64,000 nt of DNA from Bordetella genomosp. 10 (GCF_002261225.1 NZ_NEVM01000001.1:1302001-1366000), one strand, 5' to 3'; positions 9,981 to 19,482 are shown, counted from the stretch's first letter. Notes: generated by a model not told the origin, from the letters alone. Numbers and translations are program-made.

Positions 9981-11630
9981 TTGCTAGAGATAGAGAATCT
10001 GACCGTCCAGTACCGGGACAATGAGCATCCTGCCGTCGACGGCGCGCGCGTGTCGGTTGGAAGCGGTGAAATCGTGGCGCTCATCGGGGAGTCCGGTTCG
10101 GGAAAATCCACGCTGAGCAGGGCGGTCATCGGCTTGCTTCCGAAGACGGCGAGAATCGCGCGCGGCAGCATCCGCGTCGATGGCCAGGAACTCACGGCGC
10201 TGAGTGAACGTGAATGGGTGAAGTGGCGCGGACGGCTGATCGGCCTGGTCCCGCAAGATCCGGCGACTTCACTCGATCCGGTCCAGGCGATTGGCGCCCA
10301 GGTCACGGAGATATTCCGGCTGCATGCGTCGGATCGTCGGCGCTCCCGCGCGGAGCTGCGCGACGAAGCCGAGGCGCTGCTCGAGTTGGTGGGCATCGAC
10401 CATCCCGGACAACGTCTGCGCCAGTATCCGCACGAACTCTCCGGCGGCATGCGGCAACGGGTCCTGATTGCCATGGCTTTCGGTCTGAGGCCCAGGCTTC
10501 TGATCGCCGATGAGCCGACCAGCGCCCTCGACGTCACCGTGCAGAAGCAGGTGCTGGAAGTATTTGACAGGCTCGCCCGGCAGACGCGCGTGGCCGTGCT
10601 CTTCGTTACCCATAACCTGGCCGTGGCCTGCGACCATGCACAGCGCGCGGTGGTGATGCGCAATGGGAAGGTGCTGGAGAGCGGCGCTGTCGAGGACGTC
10701 CTGTTCAAGCCTACGCAACAATACACCCGCGACCTCGTCGGCTCGGCGTTCAAGGTCCGGGCCGGCGCCGACCGCGCGGCGCGGCGGGAGCTTCCTCCCG
10801 CCAGGCCGGCCGTCGAAGTGGCTGGCCTGACCAAGGTATTCGCTCATGGTCCGGGACAACGGTTCACGGCGGTGGACGCCGTGTCCTTTGCGGTGCCGGC
10901 GGGAAGCACGTTCGCGCTCGTGGGAGAGTCCGGCTCGGGAAAATCGACCATTGCCCGGCTCATCCTCGGCCTGACCCGTCCCAGCGCGGGCATGGTGCGC
11001 GTGGACGGCCGGGAGACCTCCAGCCTGACAGGCGGCGCGCAGCGTGAGGTTTGGCGGCATATCCAGTTGGTGCAGCAGAATCCCCAGGTTGCGCTCGATC
11101 CGCGGATGACGGCCGAGCAAATTATCTCCGAGCCGCTGCATGCCTTCGACATCGGCGATCGCGCGCGCAGGCGGCTGCGTGTCGTTGAACTGCTGGATCA
11201 GGTGGGACTGCCTCGCAATACGGCTCGGCGCAGGCCCCGGGAGTTGTCCGGCGGCCAGCAGCAGCGGGTCGCCATTGCGCGCGCGCTTGCCCCTGAGCCC
11301 CGCATCGTGGTCCTGGACGAAGCGCTATCGGCCCTGGACGTCGTCACGCAGGCAAGAATCATCGACCTGCTGGATGGACTCCAGCGCGCCCTGAATCTGA
11401 CCTACTTGTTCATATCGCATGATCTGGATGTGGTGCGCTCCCTTTCGGACGCCGTGGCCGTCCTGCGGCATGGACGCCTGATCGAGACGGGAGCCGCCGG
11501 CATTGTGCTCGCTCAGCCTCGGCACGCATACACCCGCGCCCTGCTCGAAGCCACCCCCGGCCAGCGATGGCGGCGCCGGGAAGAGGAGGCGTCCTTGACG
11601 GCCGCGCCCACCGCCCTGGCTCTTCAATAA
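9981..11630 (+). CDS. Fused dual ATP-binding subunit (DppD-DppF type), TTG start
   Basis: 549-residue ABC ATPase with two nucleotide-binding domains: Walker [10 protein letters not shown] near residues 37 and 314, signatures LSGGMRQRV and LSGGQQQRV, and Walker B IADEP and LDEAL. The TTG at 9981 must be the start: there is an in-frame stop at 9954, the only codons between are non-start, and GAAGG at 9969-9973 is a correctly spaced ribosome-binding site. The nearby ATG at 9953 is out of frame. It energises the importer at 6348-9889. Confidence 0.94.
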   Translation: MLEIENLTVQYRDNEHPAVDGARVSVGSGEIVALIGESGSGKSTLSRAVIGLLPKTARIARGSIRVDGQELTALSEREWVKWRGRLIGLVPQDPATSLDPVQAIGAQVTEIFRLHASDRRRSRAELRDEAEALLELVGIDHPGQRLRQYPHELSGGMRQRVLIAMAFGLRPRLLIADEPTSALDVTVQKQVLEVFDRLARQTRVAVLFVTHNLAVACDHAQRAVVMRNGKVLESGAVEDVLFKPTQQYTRDLVGSAFKVRAGADRAARRELPPARPAVEVAGLTKVFAHGPGQRFTAVDAVSFAVPAGSTFALVGESGSGKSTIARLILGLTRPSAGMVRVDGRETSSLTGGAQREVWRHIQLVQQNPQVALDPRMTAEQIISEPLHAFDIGDRARRRLRVVELLDQVGLPRNTARRRPRELSGGQQQRVAIARALAPEPRIVVLDEALSALDVVTQARIIDLLDGLQRALNLTYLFISHDLDVVRSLSDAVAVLRHGRLIETGAAGIVLAQPRHAYTRALLEATPGQRWRRREEEASLTAAPTALALQ

Positions 11631-11645
11631 GCACTGGAGATATCC

Positions 11646-12965
11646 TTGATTCCATCCGCTGCAAATCCCAAGAGACGCCTTTTCCTCAGCGTCGCCATCA
11701 ACAGCACCGGCTCGGCTGGAAAATCCTGGGCATGGCCCGGCACGGATTGGACACGCTTCAACAGCTTCGGCCACTACCTGCGTTCGGCCGAACTGGCCCA
11801 CGCGGGATTGTTCGACATCGTTTTCGTCTCCGACCATCCGGCGCTACAGCGCGACAACACCAGCCGGCCATTGCACAGCTTCGATCCGACGGTGCTGTTC
11901 TCGGCCATCGCGGCGCGGGTGCCCGATATCGGCTTCCTGTTGACGGCCTCATCGTCCTACAACTCGCCCTACAACCTGGCTCGCCGGCTGGCTACCCTGG
12001 ACAACATCTCCGGCGGCCGCGTGATCTGGAATGTCGTGTCCAGCTTCAATCCCGATATTGCCGCGAACTTCAGCGCGGCCCCGCTACCGCCGCGTGACGA
12101 ACGCTATCGCCGGGCGGACGAGTTCGTGGAAGTGGTGAAAAAGTTGTGGCTCAGTTGGGATACGCCGTCGGGAGAGGCGCCGGAGACAAGGATATGGGAC
12201 CCCGCAACCGCGCGCAAGATAGACCATCACGGTGAATTCTTCGATGTAACAGGCCCCTTGAACGTGCCGATCGGTCCACAGAGGCATCCAGTCATCTCAC
12301 AGGCCGGCGCTTCGGATGCGGGTATCGACCTGGCCGCCAAGCATGCGGATATCGTGTATGCCTCGCTGTTCAACAAGCAGGCGGCTTTCGGCTACAAGGC
12401 GCAGTTGACGCAGCGCGCCCTGGCGCACGGCCGGGATCCGGACAACATTCGGCTTATGCCGGGGCTGGTCGTTGTGCTGGGTGAAACGCGGGAAGAGGCC
12501 TACCGGAAGCATGAGGCGCTGCACGGGGAGGGCGGCGAGGAAAGCCTGGTGAAGGACTTCTTCAAACGCGCCGCGCTCACGGACATCGAGGGCCTGGATC
12601 CTGATAAGCCCATCGATCCCGCGGTGTTCAAGTATACGCAGGACCAGGCTCGTCCCGTCGGGTTCTCACGTTCATTCGCCGAGCTGACCGAAGCGGAAAA
12701 CCTGACTCCCCGGCAATTGGTAAGGCGCGTGGACGGCGGGCACCGCCTGGCCGTCGGCACGCCGCGCGAGGTCGCGGACACGATCCTGGACTGGTGGCGC
12801 AGCGGCGCCGCGGATGGCTTCAACATCCATATCCCGGTGTTGCCGGACGGCATCGCCGAATTCAACCGCACCGTGATCCCATTGTTGCAGGCCGCGGGCG
12901 CCATTCCGACCGAGTACGATGGGTCGACCATCCGGCAACGGCTGGCCTTGCCTGATCCCGCGTAG
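11646..12965 (+). CDS. NtaA/SnaA/DszA-family FMN-dependent monooxygenase
   Basis: 439-residue luciferase-like (LLM class) two-component monooxygenase. Diagnostic segments are FLSVAINSTGSAGKSW at the N-terminus, RLATLDNISGGRVIWNVVSS for flavin binding, and SQAGASDAGIDLAAKHADIV in the second half. The family (NtaA, DszA, SnaA, and the dimethyl-sulfide monooxygenase DmoA) uses FMNH2 made by a separate reductase. The TTG at 11646 is preceded by GGAGA at good spacing and follows the ATPase stop by 15 bp, so it is the last gene of the importer operon; the imported solute is probably its substrate or a precursor. Confidence 0.87.
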   Translation: MIPSAANPKRRLFLSVAINSTGSAGKSWAWPGTDWTRFNSFGHYLRSAELAHAGLFDIVFVSDHPALQRDNTSRPLHSFDPTVLFSAIAARVPDIGFLLTASSSYNSPYNLARRLATLDNISGGRVIWNVVSSFNPDIAANFSAAPLPPRDERYRRADEFVEVVKKLWLSWDTPSGEAPETRIWDPATARKIDHHGEFFDVTGPLNVPIGPQRHPVISQAGASDAGIDLAAKHADIVYASLFNKQAAFGYKAQLTQRALAHGRDPDNIRLMPGLVVVLGETREEAYRKHEALHGEGGEESLVKDFFKRAALTDIEGLDPDKPIDPAVFKYTQDQARPVGFSRSFAELTEAENLTPRQLVRRVDGGHRLAVGTPREVADTILDWWRSGAADGFNIHIPVLPDGIAEFNRTVIPLLQAAGAIPTEYDGSTIRQRLALPDPA

Positions 12966-12991
12966 CGAAAGAAGAAGACGAACCGCGCGGA

Positions 12992-13046
12992 ATGCGCCGC
13001 ATAATCAAATGGCGCCGGTGCCGTTCGGATGACTTGATAATCACAT
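12992..13046 (+). promoter_or_regulatory. Conserved upstream motif, copies 2 and 3
   Basis: Intergenic region before ssuA. ATAATCAAAT at 13001-13010 sits in the 23-bp block shared with 6217-6239; a looser copy ATAATCACAT lies at 13037-13046, 36 bp further on. The arrangement of two half-conserved sites upstream of a sulfonate operon resembles a LysR-type activator region (CysB/Cbl class). Assignment is inference. Confidence 0.45.
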
Positions 13047-13130
13047 ATCCAAACGATATTGGACCGGCGCCGGCGCTCGTCGCCAGAATCCACAATTCCA
13101 ACGGTCTTGAGCGATACCCTCGCGCTTCAC

Positions 13131-14105
13131 ATGAAAAACATCCCGTCTCGTCAGCGTCGCGGTTTCCTCCAGGACGCATTGACCCTCTCCATTCTTTCCA
13201 GCGTCGGGGTTTTCAACGCTGCTTTCGCCGCCGATAACGGGAGGGAGTTTCGCGTCGGCTGGCAGAAAGGATCCAACCTCGCCATTCTGAAGGCACGCGG
13301 TAACCTGGATGCGCATTTGAAAAGGGAAGGCTGGCGCATCAAATGGGTGGAATTCACTGCCGGCCCGCAAATGCTGGAGGGCCTGAATGTAGGCAGCATC
13401 GATTTTGCCTGCGTGGGCGAGACGCCTCCCATATTCGCCCAGGCCGCGGGCGCGGATCTGCGTTATGTCGCCAGCGAACCGCCGGCGCCTCGCGCCGAAA
13501 AGATCCTGGTGCCCGGGAACTCGGCCATTCGATCCGTGAGCGAACTCAAAGGCAAGCGTGTTGCGCTGAATCGCGGTTCCAATGTGCACTATCAGATCGT
13601 CAAGGCCCTGGAGCGGGCCGGCCTGAAATACGCGGATGTGGACATCAAGCTGCTGCCGCCTTCCGATGCCCGCGCCGCTTTCGAGAACGGTACCATCGAT
13701 GCCTGGGTCATCTGGGACCCGTTCGCCGAAGCCGCCATAGGCCAGATCGGCGCGCGCGTTCTGGAAACTGCCGAGGGTGTGGCCCTGAACTACAACTTCT
13801 ACCTGTCCACGGGCGATTTCACCAGGAACCGTTCCGACGTCCTGCAATGGGCCATCGAGGAAATCAAGGCGACGGACGATTGGGTCCAGAACAACTTCGA
13901 TGCCGCCGCCGATATCCTGGCGCCGCAGATTTCGCTGTCCAGGGAGATCACGCGCAACGCCCTGCGCAATTACAGCTATGGCGTTGCGCCTTTGGATGCC
14001 CGGGCGATAGGCAATCAGCAGACCATTGCCGATACCTTCACCGAATTGAAGCTCATCCCCAAGAAACTGGACGTCGCCTCGGTGGTCTGGAAACCGCCCG
14101 CGTGA
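13131..14105 (+). CDS. ssuA: Aliphatic sulfonate ABC transporter substrate-binding protein, SsuA-like
   Basis: 324-residue periplasmic binding protein of the SsuA/NMT1 family. The ATG at 13131 is preferred over an ORF beginning at 13059 because it starts a twin-arginine-like signal (RQRRGFLQ, then a hydrophobic core ending at AAFAADN). Mature-domain features are FRVGWQKGSNLAILKARG and GEINxx-type ligand contacts around FACVGETPPIFAQAAGADL. Followed at once by ssuC and ssuB, as in sulfonate uptake operons. Confidence 0.9.
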   Translation: MKNIPSRQRRGFLQDALTLSILSSVGVFNAAFAADNGREFRVGWQKGSNLAILKARGNLDAHLKREGWRIKWVEFTAGPQMLEGLNVGSIDFACVGETPPIFAQAAGADLRYVASEPPAPRAEKILVPGNSAIRSVSELKGKRVALNRGSNVHYQIVKALERAGLKYADVDIKLLPPSDARAAFENGTIDAWVIWDPFAEAAIGQIGARVLETAEGVALNYNFYLSTGDFTRNRSDVLQWAIEEIKATDDWVQNNFDAAADILAPQISLSREITRNALRNYSYGVAPLDARAIGNQQTIADTFTELKLIPKKLDVASVVWKPPA

Positions 14106-14119
14106 TGGAGGTATCGAAT

Positions 14120-14902
14120 ATGGCGCGGCCATTTCATCGTAGCCTTGGCGATGCGCTGCTTCCCTGGCTGGTTCCCGTTATCTTGCTTGCCTTGTGGCAG
14201 GCAGCGGCGCAGCTGGGGTGGATATCCACGCGCATTGCGCCGTCCCCCACGGCGGTCGTGGAAGCGGCATGGCGGGTGATCCGCTCGGGGGAGTTGTTCG
14301 CGAACCTGTGGGCCAGTTTCGTGCGCGCCGCCATCGGCTTCCTGATAGGCGGCAGTATCGGCCTGTCTCTTGGCCTGCTCACCGGCGGCTCGCGTATTCT
14401 TGAAAAACTGCTGGACACCTCGGTGCAAATGCTGCGCAACGTGCCGCACCTGTCGATGATTCCCCTGGTCATCCTGTGGTTCGGCATCGATGAAGCAGGG
14501 AAGCTGTTCCTGGTGGCATTGGGCACGATGTTTCCCATCTACGTAAACACCTTTCATGGCATCCGCTCGGTGGACGCGGGACTGGTGGAAATGGGCCGTT
14601 CCTATGGCCTGACCCGTTGGGAACTGTTCGTGAAAGTCATCCTCCCGGGCGCCTTGCCCAGCATATTGGTCGGCGTGCGCTATTCGCTGGGCTTCATGTG
14701 GCTGACGCTGATCGTCGCGGAAACCATCGCCGCGCCGAGCGGTATCGGCTTCATGGCCAACAACGCGCGGGAATTCATGCAGACGGACGTCGTCGTGTTG
14801 GCCATTCTGCTCTACGCGCTGCTCGGCAAGTTGGCCGACACGCTGGCGCGCGCGTTGGAGCGTCGCTGGCTGCGCTGGAACAGCGGCTTCAAGCCTGCCT
14901 GA
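14120..14902 (+). CDS. ssuC: Aliphatic sulfonate ABC transporter permease, SsuC-like
   Basis: 260-residue permease of the SsuC/TauC group, with six predicted helices and the coupling segment MGRSYGLTRWELFVKVILPG. Two in-frame ATGs exist; ATG 14120 is preferred since GGAGGT at 14108-14113 is well placed for it, while ATG 14105 overlaps the ssuA stop and has no such site. Length agrees with the family. Confidence 0.92.
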   Translation: MARPFHRSLGDALLPWLVPVILLALWQAAAQLGWISTRIAPSPTAVVEAAWRVIRSGELFANLWASFVRAAIGFLIGGSIGLSLGLLTGGSRILEKLLDTSVQMLRNVPHLSMIPLVILWFGIDEAGKLFLVALGTMFPIYVNTFHGIRSVDAGLVEMGRSYGLTRWELFVKVILPGALPSILVGVRYSLGFMWLTLIVAETIAAPSGIGFMANNAREFMQTDVVVLAILLYALLGKLADTLARALERRWLRWNSGFKPA

Positions 14903-14923
14903 ACAGGAAAGGGAGGACAGGAC

Positions 14924-15712
14924 ATGGCCAAGCAAGCCCCGGACTCGCGCGCAGGCGTCGTTATCGAGGCGCGCGGCATAGTCAAGCGCTTCGGCGACCG
15001 CGAAGTGCTGCGTCATGTGAGCCTGGCCGTTGCCGCGGGCGAATTCGTCGCCATCGTGGGCAAGAGCGGTTGCGGCAAGAGTACGCTGCTGCGCCTGCTC
15101 TCGGGCCTGGACGCCGCGAGCGAGGGTGTCGTAACCCTCGACGGGCAGCCCATCAAAGGTATTTCCGGCCAGGCCCGCATTATGTACCAGGACGCGCGTC
15201 TGCTGCCTTGGCATAGCGTCCTGGACAACGTCACGCTGGGGCTGCGCGGCCGTAAGGCCGAGGTGCGTGACCGGGGACTGCGGGCCTTGGCCGACGTGGG
15301 CTTGGCCGATCGCGCCGGCGAATGGCCCGCTGTGCTGTCCGGCGGCCAGCGCCAGCGCGTGGCCCTGGCGCGCGCGCTGGCGCATCGTCCGCGCCTGTTG
15401 CTGCTCGACGAGCCGCTGGGCGCGCTGGACGCATTGACCCGCATCGATATGCAGGACTTGATCGAGGGCCTGTGGCTGGACCACGGTTTCACGGCGCTGC
15501 TGGTCACGCATGACGTAGGAGAGGCCGTGGCGCTGGCCGATCGCGTCATCGTGGTGGAAGACGGCCGCATTTCCCTGGAGCAGCCCGTTCCTTTGCAGCG
15601 TCCGCGCGAGCGCGGCGATGCGGGCTACGCGGCGATCGAAGGGGAAATATTGAACCGGCTTCTGCATCGCCGCCGGCACGATGCGCGGGATTCGCTGCGC
15701 ATCGTCGTTTGA
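14924..15712 (+). CDS. ssuB: Aliphatic sulfonate ABC transporter ATP-binding protein, SsuB-like
   Basis: 262-residue ATPase with Walker [10 protein letters not shown] at residues 46-54, the [18 protein letters not shown]-loop segment typical of SsuB/TauB, the [15 protein letters not shown] signature and [16 protein letters not shown]alker B. Completes ssuACB. No ssuD/ssuE monooxygenase is adjacent; the LLM-type enzyme immediately upstream of ssuA could fill that role but belongs to a different subfamily. Confidence 0.93.
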   Translation: MAKQAPDSRAGVVIEARGIVKRFGDREVLRHVSLAVAAGEFVAIVGKSGCGKSTLLRLLSGLDAASEGVVTLDGQPIKGISGQARIMYQDARLLPWHSVLDNVTLGLRGRKAEVRDRGLRALADVGLADRAGEWPAVLSGGQRQRVALARALAHRPRLLLLDEPLGALDALTRIDMQDLIEGLWLDHGFTALLVTHDVGEAVALADRVIVVEDGRISLEQPVPLQRPRERGDAGYAAIEGEILNRLLHRRRHDARDSLRIVV

Positions 15713-15907
15713 AGCGCGCCGCAGTTTTCGATTATGAAAAATTACTTATAAAAACATGAAATAAAAATCGAGGCCTGTAATGGCGATACATGGCTCAATA
15801 CGCCTTTTCCGTCGAGCCGCCCCAGGGCATGAGTTTCCCGATATAGCCAACGAACGGCGGGATCCCATGGCGTGGGGAGTTTTTGTCGTCATCAGAAGGA
15901 ATGCACC
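15713..15907 (+). promoter_or_regulatory. AT-rich intergenic region before the metQ-like gene
   Basis: 195 bp without a gene. The stretch at about 15730-15770 is strikingly AT-rich compared with its surroundings (ATGAAAAATTACTTATAAAA and similar), as expected of a promoter for the metQNI operon. No clear palindrome or S-box/SAM riboswitch-like structure was recognised. Confidence 0.35.
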
Positions 15908-16717
15908 GTGTTTAAACTTCCCAAGGTGTTGATTGCACTGGCAGTGCTGGCAACCGCGCTATCGGCCCATGCCGCTGAAAAGCTGAAGATAGGCGTGGTT
16001 CCGGGCGCCTATGGCGATTCGGTCAGCGCCGCCGTCGCCGAAGCCAAGGCGCAAGGCATCGATGTGCAGGTCATCGAATTCACCGACTGGACGACGCCCA
16101 ATGTCGCGCTGGAGTCGGGTGACATCGACATCAATTTCTTCCAGCACAAGCCATTCCTGGACAACGCCAACAAGAAGAACGGCTTTCACCTGGCCATCGC
16201 CGGGGATGGAATCCTGGCCAATCTCGGCCTGTACTCGCTCAAGCACCGGAGCGCCGGCGAGATTCCGCAGAATGGCAAGGTGGGCATCGCCAACGACCCG
16301 GTCAACCAGGGCCGCGGCCTGTTGCTGCTGCAGAAGATCGGCCTCATCAAGCTGAAGCCCGACGTTGGCTTCCTGGGCTCCATCAATGACATCGTGGAGA
16401 ATCCCAAGCACCTGAGTTTTGTCGAAGTGGAAGGCCCGCAGCTCGCCCGGATCACGGGCGACGTGGACATCGCTGAGGGCTACCCGCACTTCATCGTGGC
16501 CGCGAAGGCCTTCGATCCATCCAGCGGGCTTATCTATTCCGGCATCGAGGACAGGCAATTCGCCGTGTCTTTCGTGACCAAGGCCGATCGCGTGCAAGAT
16601 CCGGTCATCCAGAAGTTCATCCGGATCTATCACGATTCGACGGCGGTGAAGGCCGCCATCGACAAGGCTTTCGCGCACGACAAGCGTCTCTATGTCCTGA
16701 CCTGGGTGAAAACCTGA
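15908..16717 (+). CDS. metQ: MetQ/NlpA-family substrate-binding protein
   Basis: 269-residue binding protein of the NlpA/MetQ family, which carries methionine and in some members other sulfur compounds. GTG 15908 (MFKLPKVLIALAVLA) gives a normal signal peptide cleaved after SAHA and is preceded by AAGGA; an ATG 36 bp upstream would add a polar extension before the signal. There is no lipobox, so it is a soluble periplasmic protein, unlike E. coli MetQ. Family motifs include INFFQHKPFLDNAN and DVDIAEGYPHFIVAAK. Followed by metN and metI. Confidence 0.9.
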   Translation: MFKLPKVLIALAVLATALSAHAAEKLKIGVVPGAYGDSVSAAVAEAKAQGIDVQVIEFTDWTTPNVALESGDIDINFFQHKPFLDNANKKNGFHLAIAGDGILANLGLYSLKHRSAGEIPQNGKVGIANDPVNQGRGLLLLQKIGLIKLKPDVGFLGSINDIVENPKHLSFVEVEGPQLARITGDVDIAEGYPHFIVAAKAFDPSSGLIYSGIEDRQFAVSFVTKADRVQDPVIQKFIRIYHDSTAVKAAIDKAFAHDKRLYVLTWVKT

Positions 16718-16729
16718 GCGGCCGGTATC

Positions 16730-17830
16730 GTGTCCTATCAGGATAGGCCGGAAACCGCGCCGCGTGGTCTTGGGTCCGTGGCTTTCGAGCACGTCGGCAA
16801 GGTGTACATGCTTTCGACAGGCCCGGTGCAGGCCCTGTCGGATATCAACCTGGAAATTCCGGCAGGCAGCATATTCGGCATCATCGGGCGTAGCGGCGCG
16901 GGAAAATCCAGCCTGTTGCGCACCATCAACCGGCTGGAGCGGCCCACGGAGGGACGTGTCCTGGTCGACGGTGAAGACATCGGTCTTCTCGGAGAAGCGG
17001 GATTGCTGGCCCTGCGGCGCCGTGTCGGCATGATCTTCCAGCATTTCAACCTGCTTTCGGCCAAGACGGTATTCGACAACGTAGCGTTGCCGCTGCGCGT
17101 GGCTGGCGTGTCCAGGCCGGAAATCAGGCAGAGGGTGACCGAGCTGCTTGCCCTGGTCGGTTTGCAGGACAAGCACGAGATCTACCCCAGCCGCCTGTCC
17201 GGTGGCCAGAAACAGCGTGTCGGCATCGCGCGGGCGCTGGCGACCCGTCCGGAAATCCTTCTCTGCGACGAGGCGACATCGGCGCTAGACCCGGAAACCA
17301 CGCAAACCATTCTGCGGTTGTTGCGCGACATCAATCGCCGCCTGGGCATTACCATCGTCCTCATCACGCATGAAATGAGCGTGATCCGCGAAATCGCCGA
17401 CCGCGTGCTCGTGCTTGAGCAGGGCCGTGTCGCCGAATCGGGAGATGTCTGGCGGGTATTCGGCTCGCCGGAGCACGATGCGACCCGGGCGCTGCTGGCG
17501 CCCATGCAGCACGGTCTGCCGGAAGATATCCAACGGCGCCTGTCGCGCCACCCTCCCGTCACGGGAGCCTATCAATACGTCCTGTCCCTGGGCTACACCG
17601 GCGCGGACGGACTGGAGCCCGATCTCGTCCGCATCGCGGACGCGCTGAACGCGCCTATTCGGCTGCTGCAAGGCGGGGTGGACCGCATCCAGGGGCACGT
17701 CCATGGCCGTCTACTGCTGGCGGTGTCCGGGTCCGCCGATCTGCCGGCGCTTTCCTCCTTGACCTCCGGCCCGAAGGCCATTGCCCATACCATCGAGATC
17801 ATCGGCCATGTCGTTGACGATACCCTTTGA
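16730..17830 (+). CDS. metN: Methionine-type ABC transporter ATP-binding protein, MetN-like
   Basis: 366-residue ATPase with Walker A GRSGAGKS at residues 53-60, LSGGQKQRVGIARAL signature, DEATSALDPETT Walker B and a C-terminal regulatory NIL domain (about residues 270-360), which in MetN senses intracellular methionine. GTG start 12 bp after the metQ stop. It has about 18 extra residues before the first strand compared with E. coli MetN. Confidence 0.92.
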   Translation: MSYQDRPETAPRGLGSVAFEHVGKVYMLSTGPVQALSDINLEIPAGSIFGIIGRSGAGKSSLLRTINRLERPTEGRVLVDGEDIGLLGEAGLLALRRRVGMIFQHFNLLSAKTVFDNVALPLRVAGVSRPEIRQRVTELLALVGLQDKHEIYPSRLSGGQKQRVGIARALATRPEILLCDEATSALDPETTQTILRLLRDINRRLGITIVLITHEMSVIREIADRVLVLEQGRVAESGDVWRVFGSPEHDATRALLAPMQHGLPEDIQRRLSRHPPVTGAYQYVLSLGYTGADGLEPDLVRIADALNAPIRLLQGGVDRIQGHVHGRLLLAVSGSADLPALSSLTSGPKAIAHTIEIIGHVVDDTL

Positions 17831-18464
17831 GCGTTATGTTTCCTCTTTCGGCGATACGTTGACGATGGTGGGAATTTCCGCGTTGATCGCGCTTGTGGCG
17901 GGAATTCCCCTGGCGGTATTGCTGATCTTGACGGCGCGGGGAGGATTGCTGGAGTCGCCGCGCGTCAACCGGGCCATCGCCTCGGTCATCAACGGGTTCC
18001 GCGCGACGCCTTTCATCGTGCTGCTGGTGGCTTTGCTGCCCTTCACCCGCTTGGTGACCGGCACCACCATCGGTGTATGGGCGGCCATCGTTCCGATGAC
18101 CATCAGCGCCACGCCGTTCTTTGCTCGCATCGCCGAGGTCAGCCTGCGCGAAGTGGACACCGGCTTGATCGAGGCCGCGCAGGCGATGGGTTGCAAGAAA
18201 TGGCACATTGTCTGGCACGTCCTGTTGCCGGAGGCATTGCCCGGCATCGTGGGCGGCTTCACCGTCATGCTGGTGACGCTGATCGGCGCCTCGGCGATGG
18301 CCGGCGCGGTGGGCGCCGGCGGCCTGGGCGATCTGGCCATCCGCTATGGCTATCAACGCTTCGACACGCAGGTCATGGTCATCGTGATCGCCGTGCTGAT
18401 CGTACTTGTCACACTGGTTCAACTGGCCGGTGACTTCTATGCCCGGTTCCTGAAGAACCGCTGA
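17808..18464 (+). CDS. metI: Methionine-type ABC transporter permease, MetI-like
   Basis: 218-residue permease; the family motif GFRATPFIVLLVALLPFTR and coupling loop LIEAAQAMGCKKWHIVWHVL are clear. ATG 17808 (MSLTIPFERYV) lies inside the end of metN, giving a 23-bp overlap and translational coupling; its length equals E. coli MetI. It is convergent with the Bug gene starting at 18494, with no strong terminator between them. Confidence 0.92.
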   Translation: MSLTIPFERYVSSFGDTLTMVGISALIALVAGIPLAVLLILTARGGLLESPRVNRAIASVINGFRATPFIVLLVALLPFTRLVTGTTIGVWAAIVPMTISATPFFARIAEVSLREVDTGLIEAAQAMGCKKWHIVWHVLLPEALPGIVGGFTVMLVTLIGASAMAGAVGAGGLGDLAIRYGYQRFDTQVMVIVIAVLIVLVTLVQLAGDFYARFLKNR

Positions 18465-18493
18465 TTCCTGATTCTCCATGAAGGATTGCACGC

Positions 18494-19477
18494 TCAGTTC
18501 ACCGTAATGTGCCCGTTCCGAATAATGTCCCCCCACTTACGGTATTCGGACTTGACGAAATCGGCGGTCTGTTCCGGGGTGGCGTCCACCCGCTCCAGCG
18601 TGGCGGCGTCAAGCACCTTGCGTAGTTCGGGATTGGCTTGCGCCGCGTTCAGCGCATCGTTCAGGCGCTGGACGATTTGCGGCGGCGTGCCCTTGGGCGC
18701 GAAGGCGGCGAACCAGCCTACGATGTCGAAGCCGGGAATGCCGGATTCGATGACGGTGGGCACGTCGGGCAGTTGGGGCACCCGCTCGGCGGTCGTGACC
18801 GCGATGGCGCGCACGGAGCCTGCCTGGATCTGCGAGACGGCGGCGCCGATATTGGTGAACATGAAATCCACCTGGCGCCCGATCACGGCCGACATGGAGG
18901 CCGATGGGCCGTTGTAGGGCACGTGCAGATAGGACAGGCCGGGGACTTTCTGCTTGAGCAGTTCGGCGGCCAGGTGGCTGGAGCTGCCGACGCTGGGCGA
19001 GGCGCCGATGGCTTGCCCTTTCTTGTCCTTCAGGTAGGCGATGAATTCCTGGAAGTTGTGCACGGGCGAAGCGGGCGGCACGATCAGGACGTTGCCGTTC
19101 TTGCCGAAGATGCCAATGGGGGCGAAGTCCGTCAGCGGGTCGTAGTGCACCTGCGGCATCAGTTGGGGAGAGATGGCATGCGTCACGTTCGTTCCCAGCA
19201 GCAGGGTGTAGCCGTCAGGCGCGGCCTTGGCCACGTAGTTGGCCCCGATCATGGCGCCCGCGCCGGGCTTGTTCTCCACGATGATGCTGCCGCCCAGTTG
19301 CTCGCCCATGTATTTGGCGAAAGTGCGGGCGGTGAGATCCGTGATGCCGCCGGGAGGAAAGGGCACGACCAGGACGATGGGCCGGGAAGGGTACGCGGGC
19401 TCAGCCGCATGCCCTTGCAGGCTCAGCAGGCCGCAGGCCGCCACGCACAGGCTCGCCAGGCAGTGTTTCAGTTTCAT
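18494..19477 (-). CDS. Bug-family (TctC-like) tripartite tricarboxylate receptor
   Basis: 327-residue periplasmic receptor. Start placed at ATG 19477 (MKLKHCLASL) because AAGGA lies 8 bp upstream; a second ATG 9 bp earlier is too close to that site. Signal peptide ends at QGHA. Family motifs are YPSRPIVLVVPFPPGGITD, IVENKPGAGAMIGANYVAKA and YLHVPYNGPSASMSA. No TctA/TctB membrane genes accompany it, as is common for the expanded Bug family. It is last in a minus-strand group with a CoA-transferase and a second Bug. Confidence 0.93.
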   Translation of the reverse strand: MKLKHCLASLCVAACGLLSLQGHAAEPAYPSRPIVLVVPFPPGGITDLTARTFAKYMGEQLGGSIIVENKPGAGAMIGANYVAKAAPDGYTLLLGTNVTHAISPQLMPQVHYDPLTDFAPIGIFGKNGNVLIVPPASPVHNFQEFIAYLKDKKGQAIGASPSVGSSSHLAAELLKQKVPGLSYLHVPYNGPSASMSAVIGRQVDFMFTNIGAAVSQIQAGSVRAIAVTTAERVPQLPDVPTVIESGIPGFDIVGWFAAFAPKGTPPQIVQRLNDALNAAQANPELRKVLDAATLERVDATPEQTADFVKSEYRKWGDIIRNGHITVN

Positions 19478-19482
19478 GGTTG

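Noticed and set aside
13131..14105. SsuA-like gene as a DszB-type desulfinase completing a dsz set
   Set aside because: DszB shares this fold, but the gene encodes an export signal and is directly followed by ssuC and ssuB, so a binding protein is the better call.
15713..15907. SAM riboswitch before the metQ-like gene
   Set aside because: No matching paired elements or conserved core could be recognised in the AT-rich leader.
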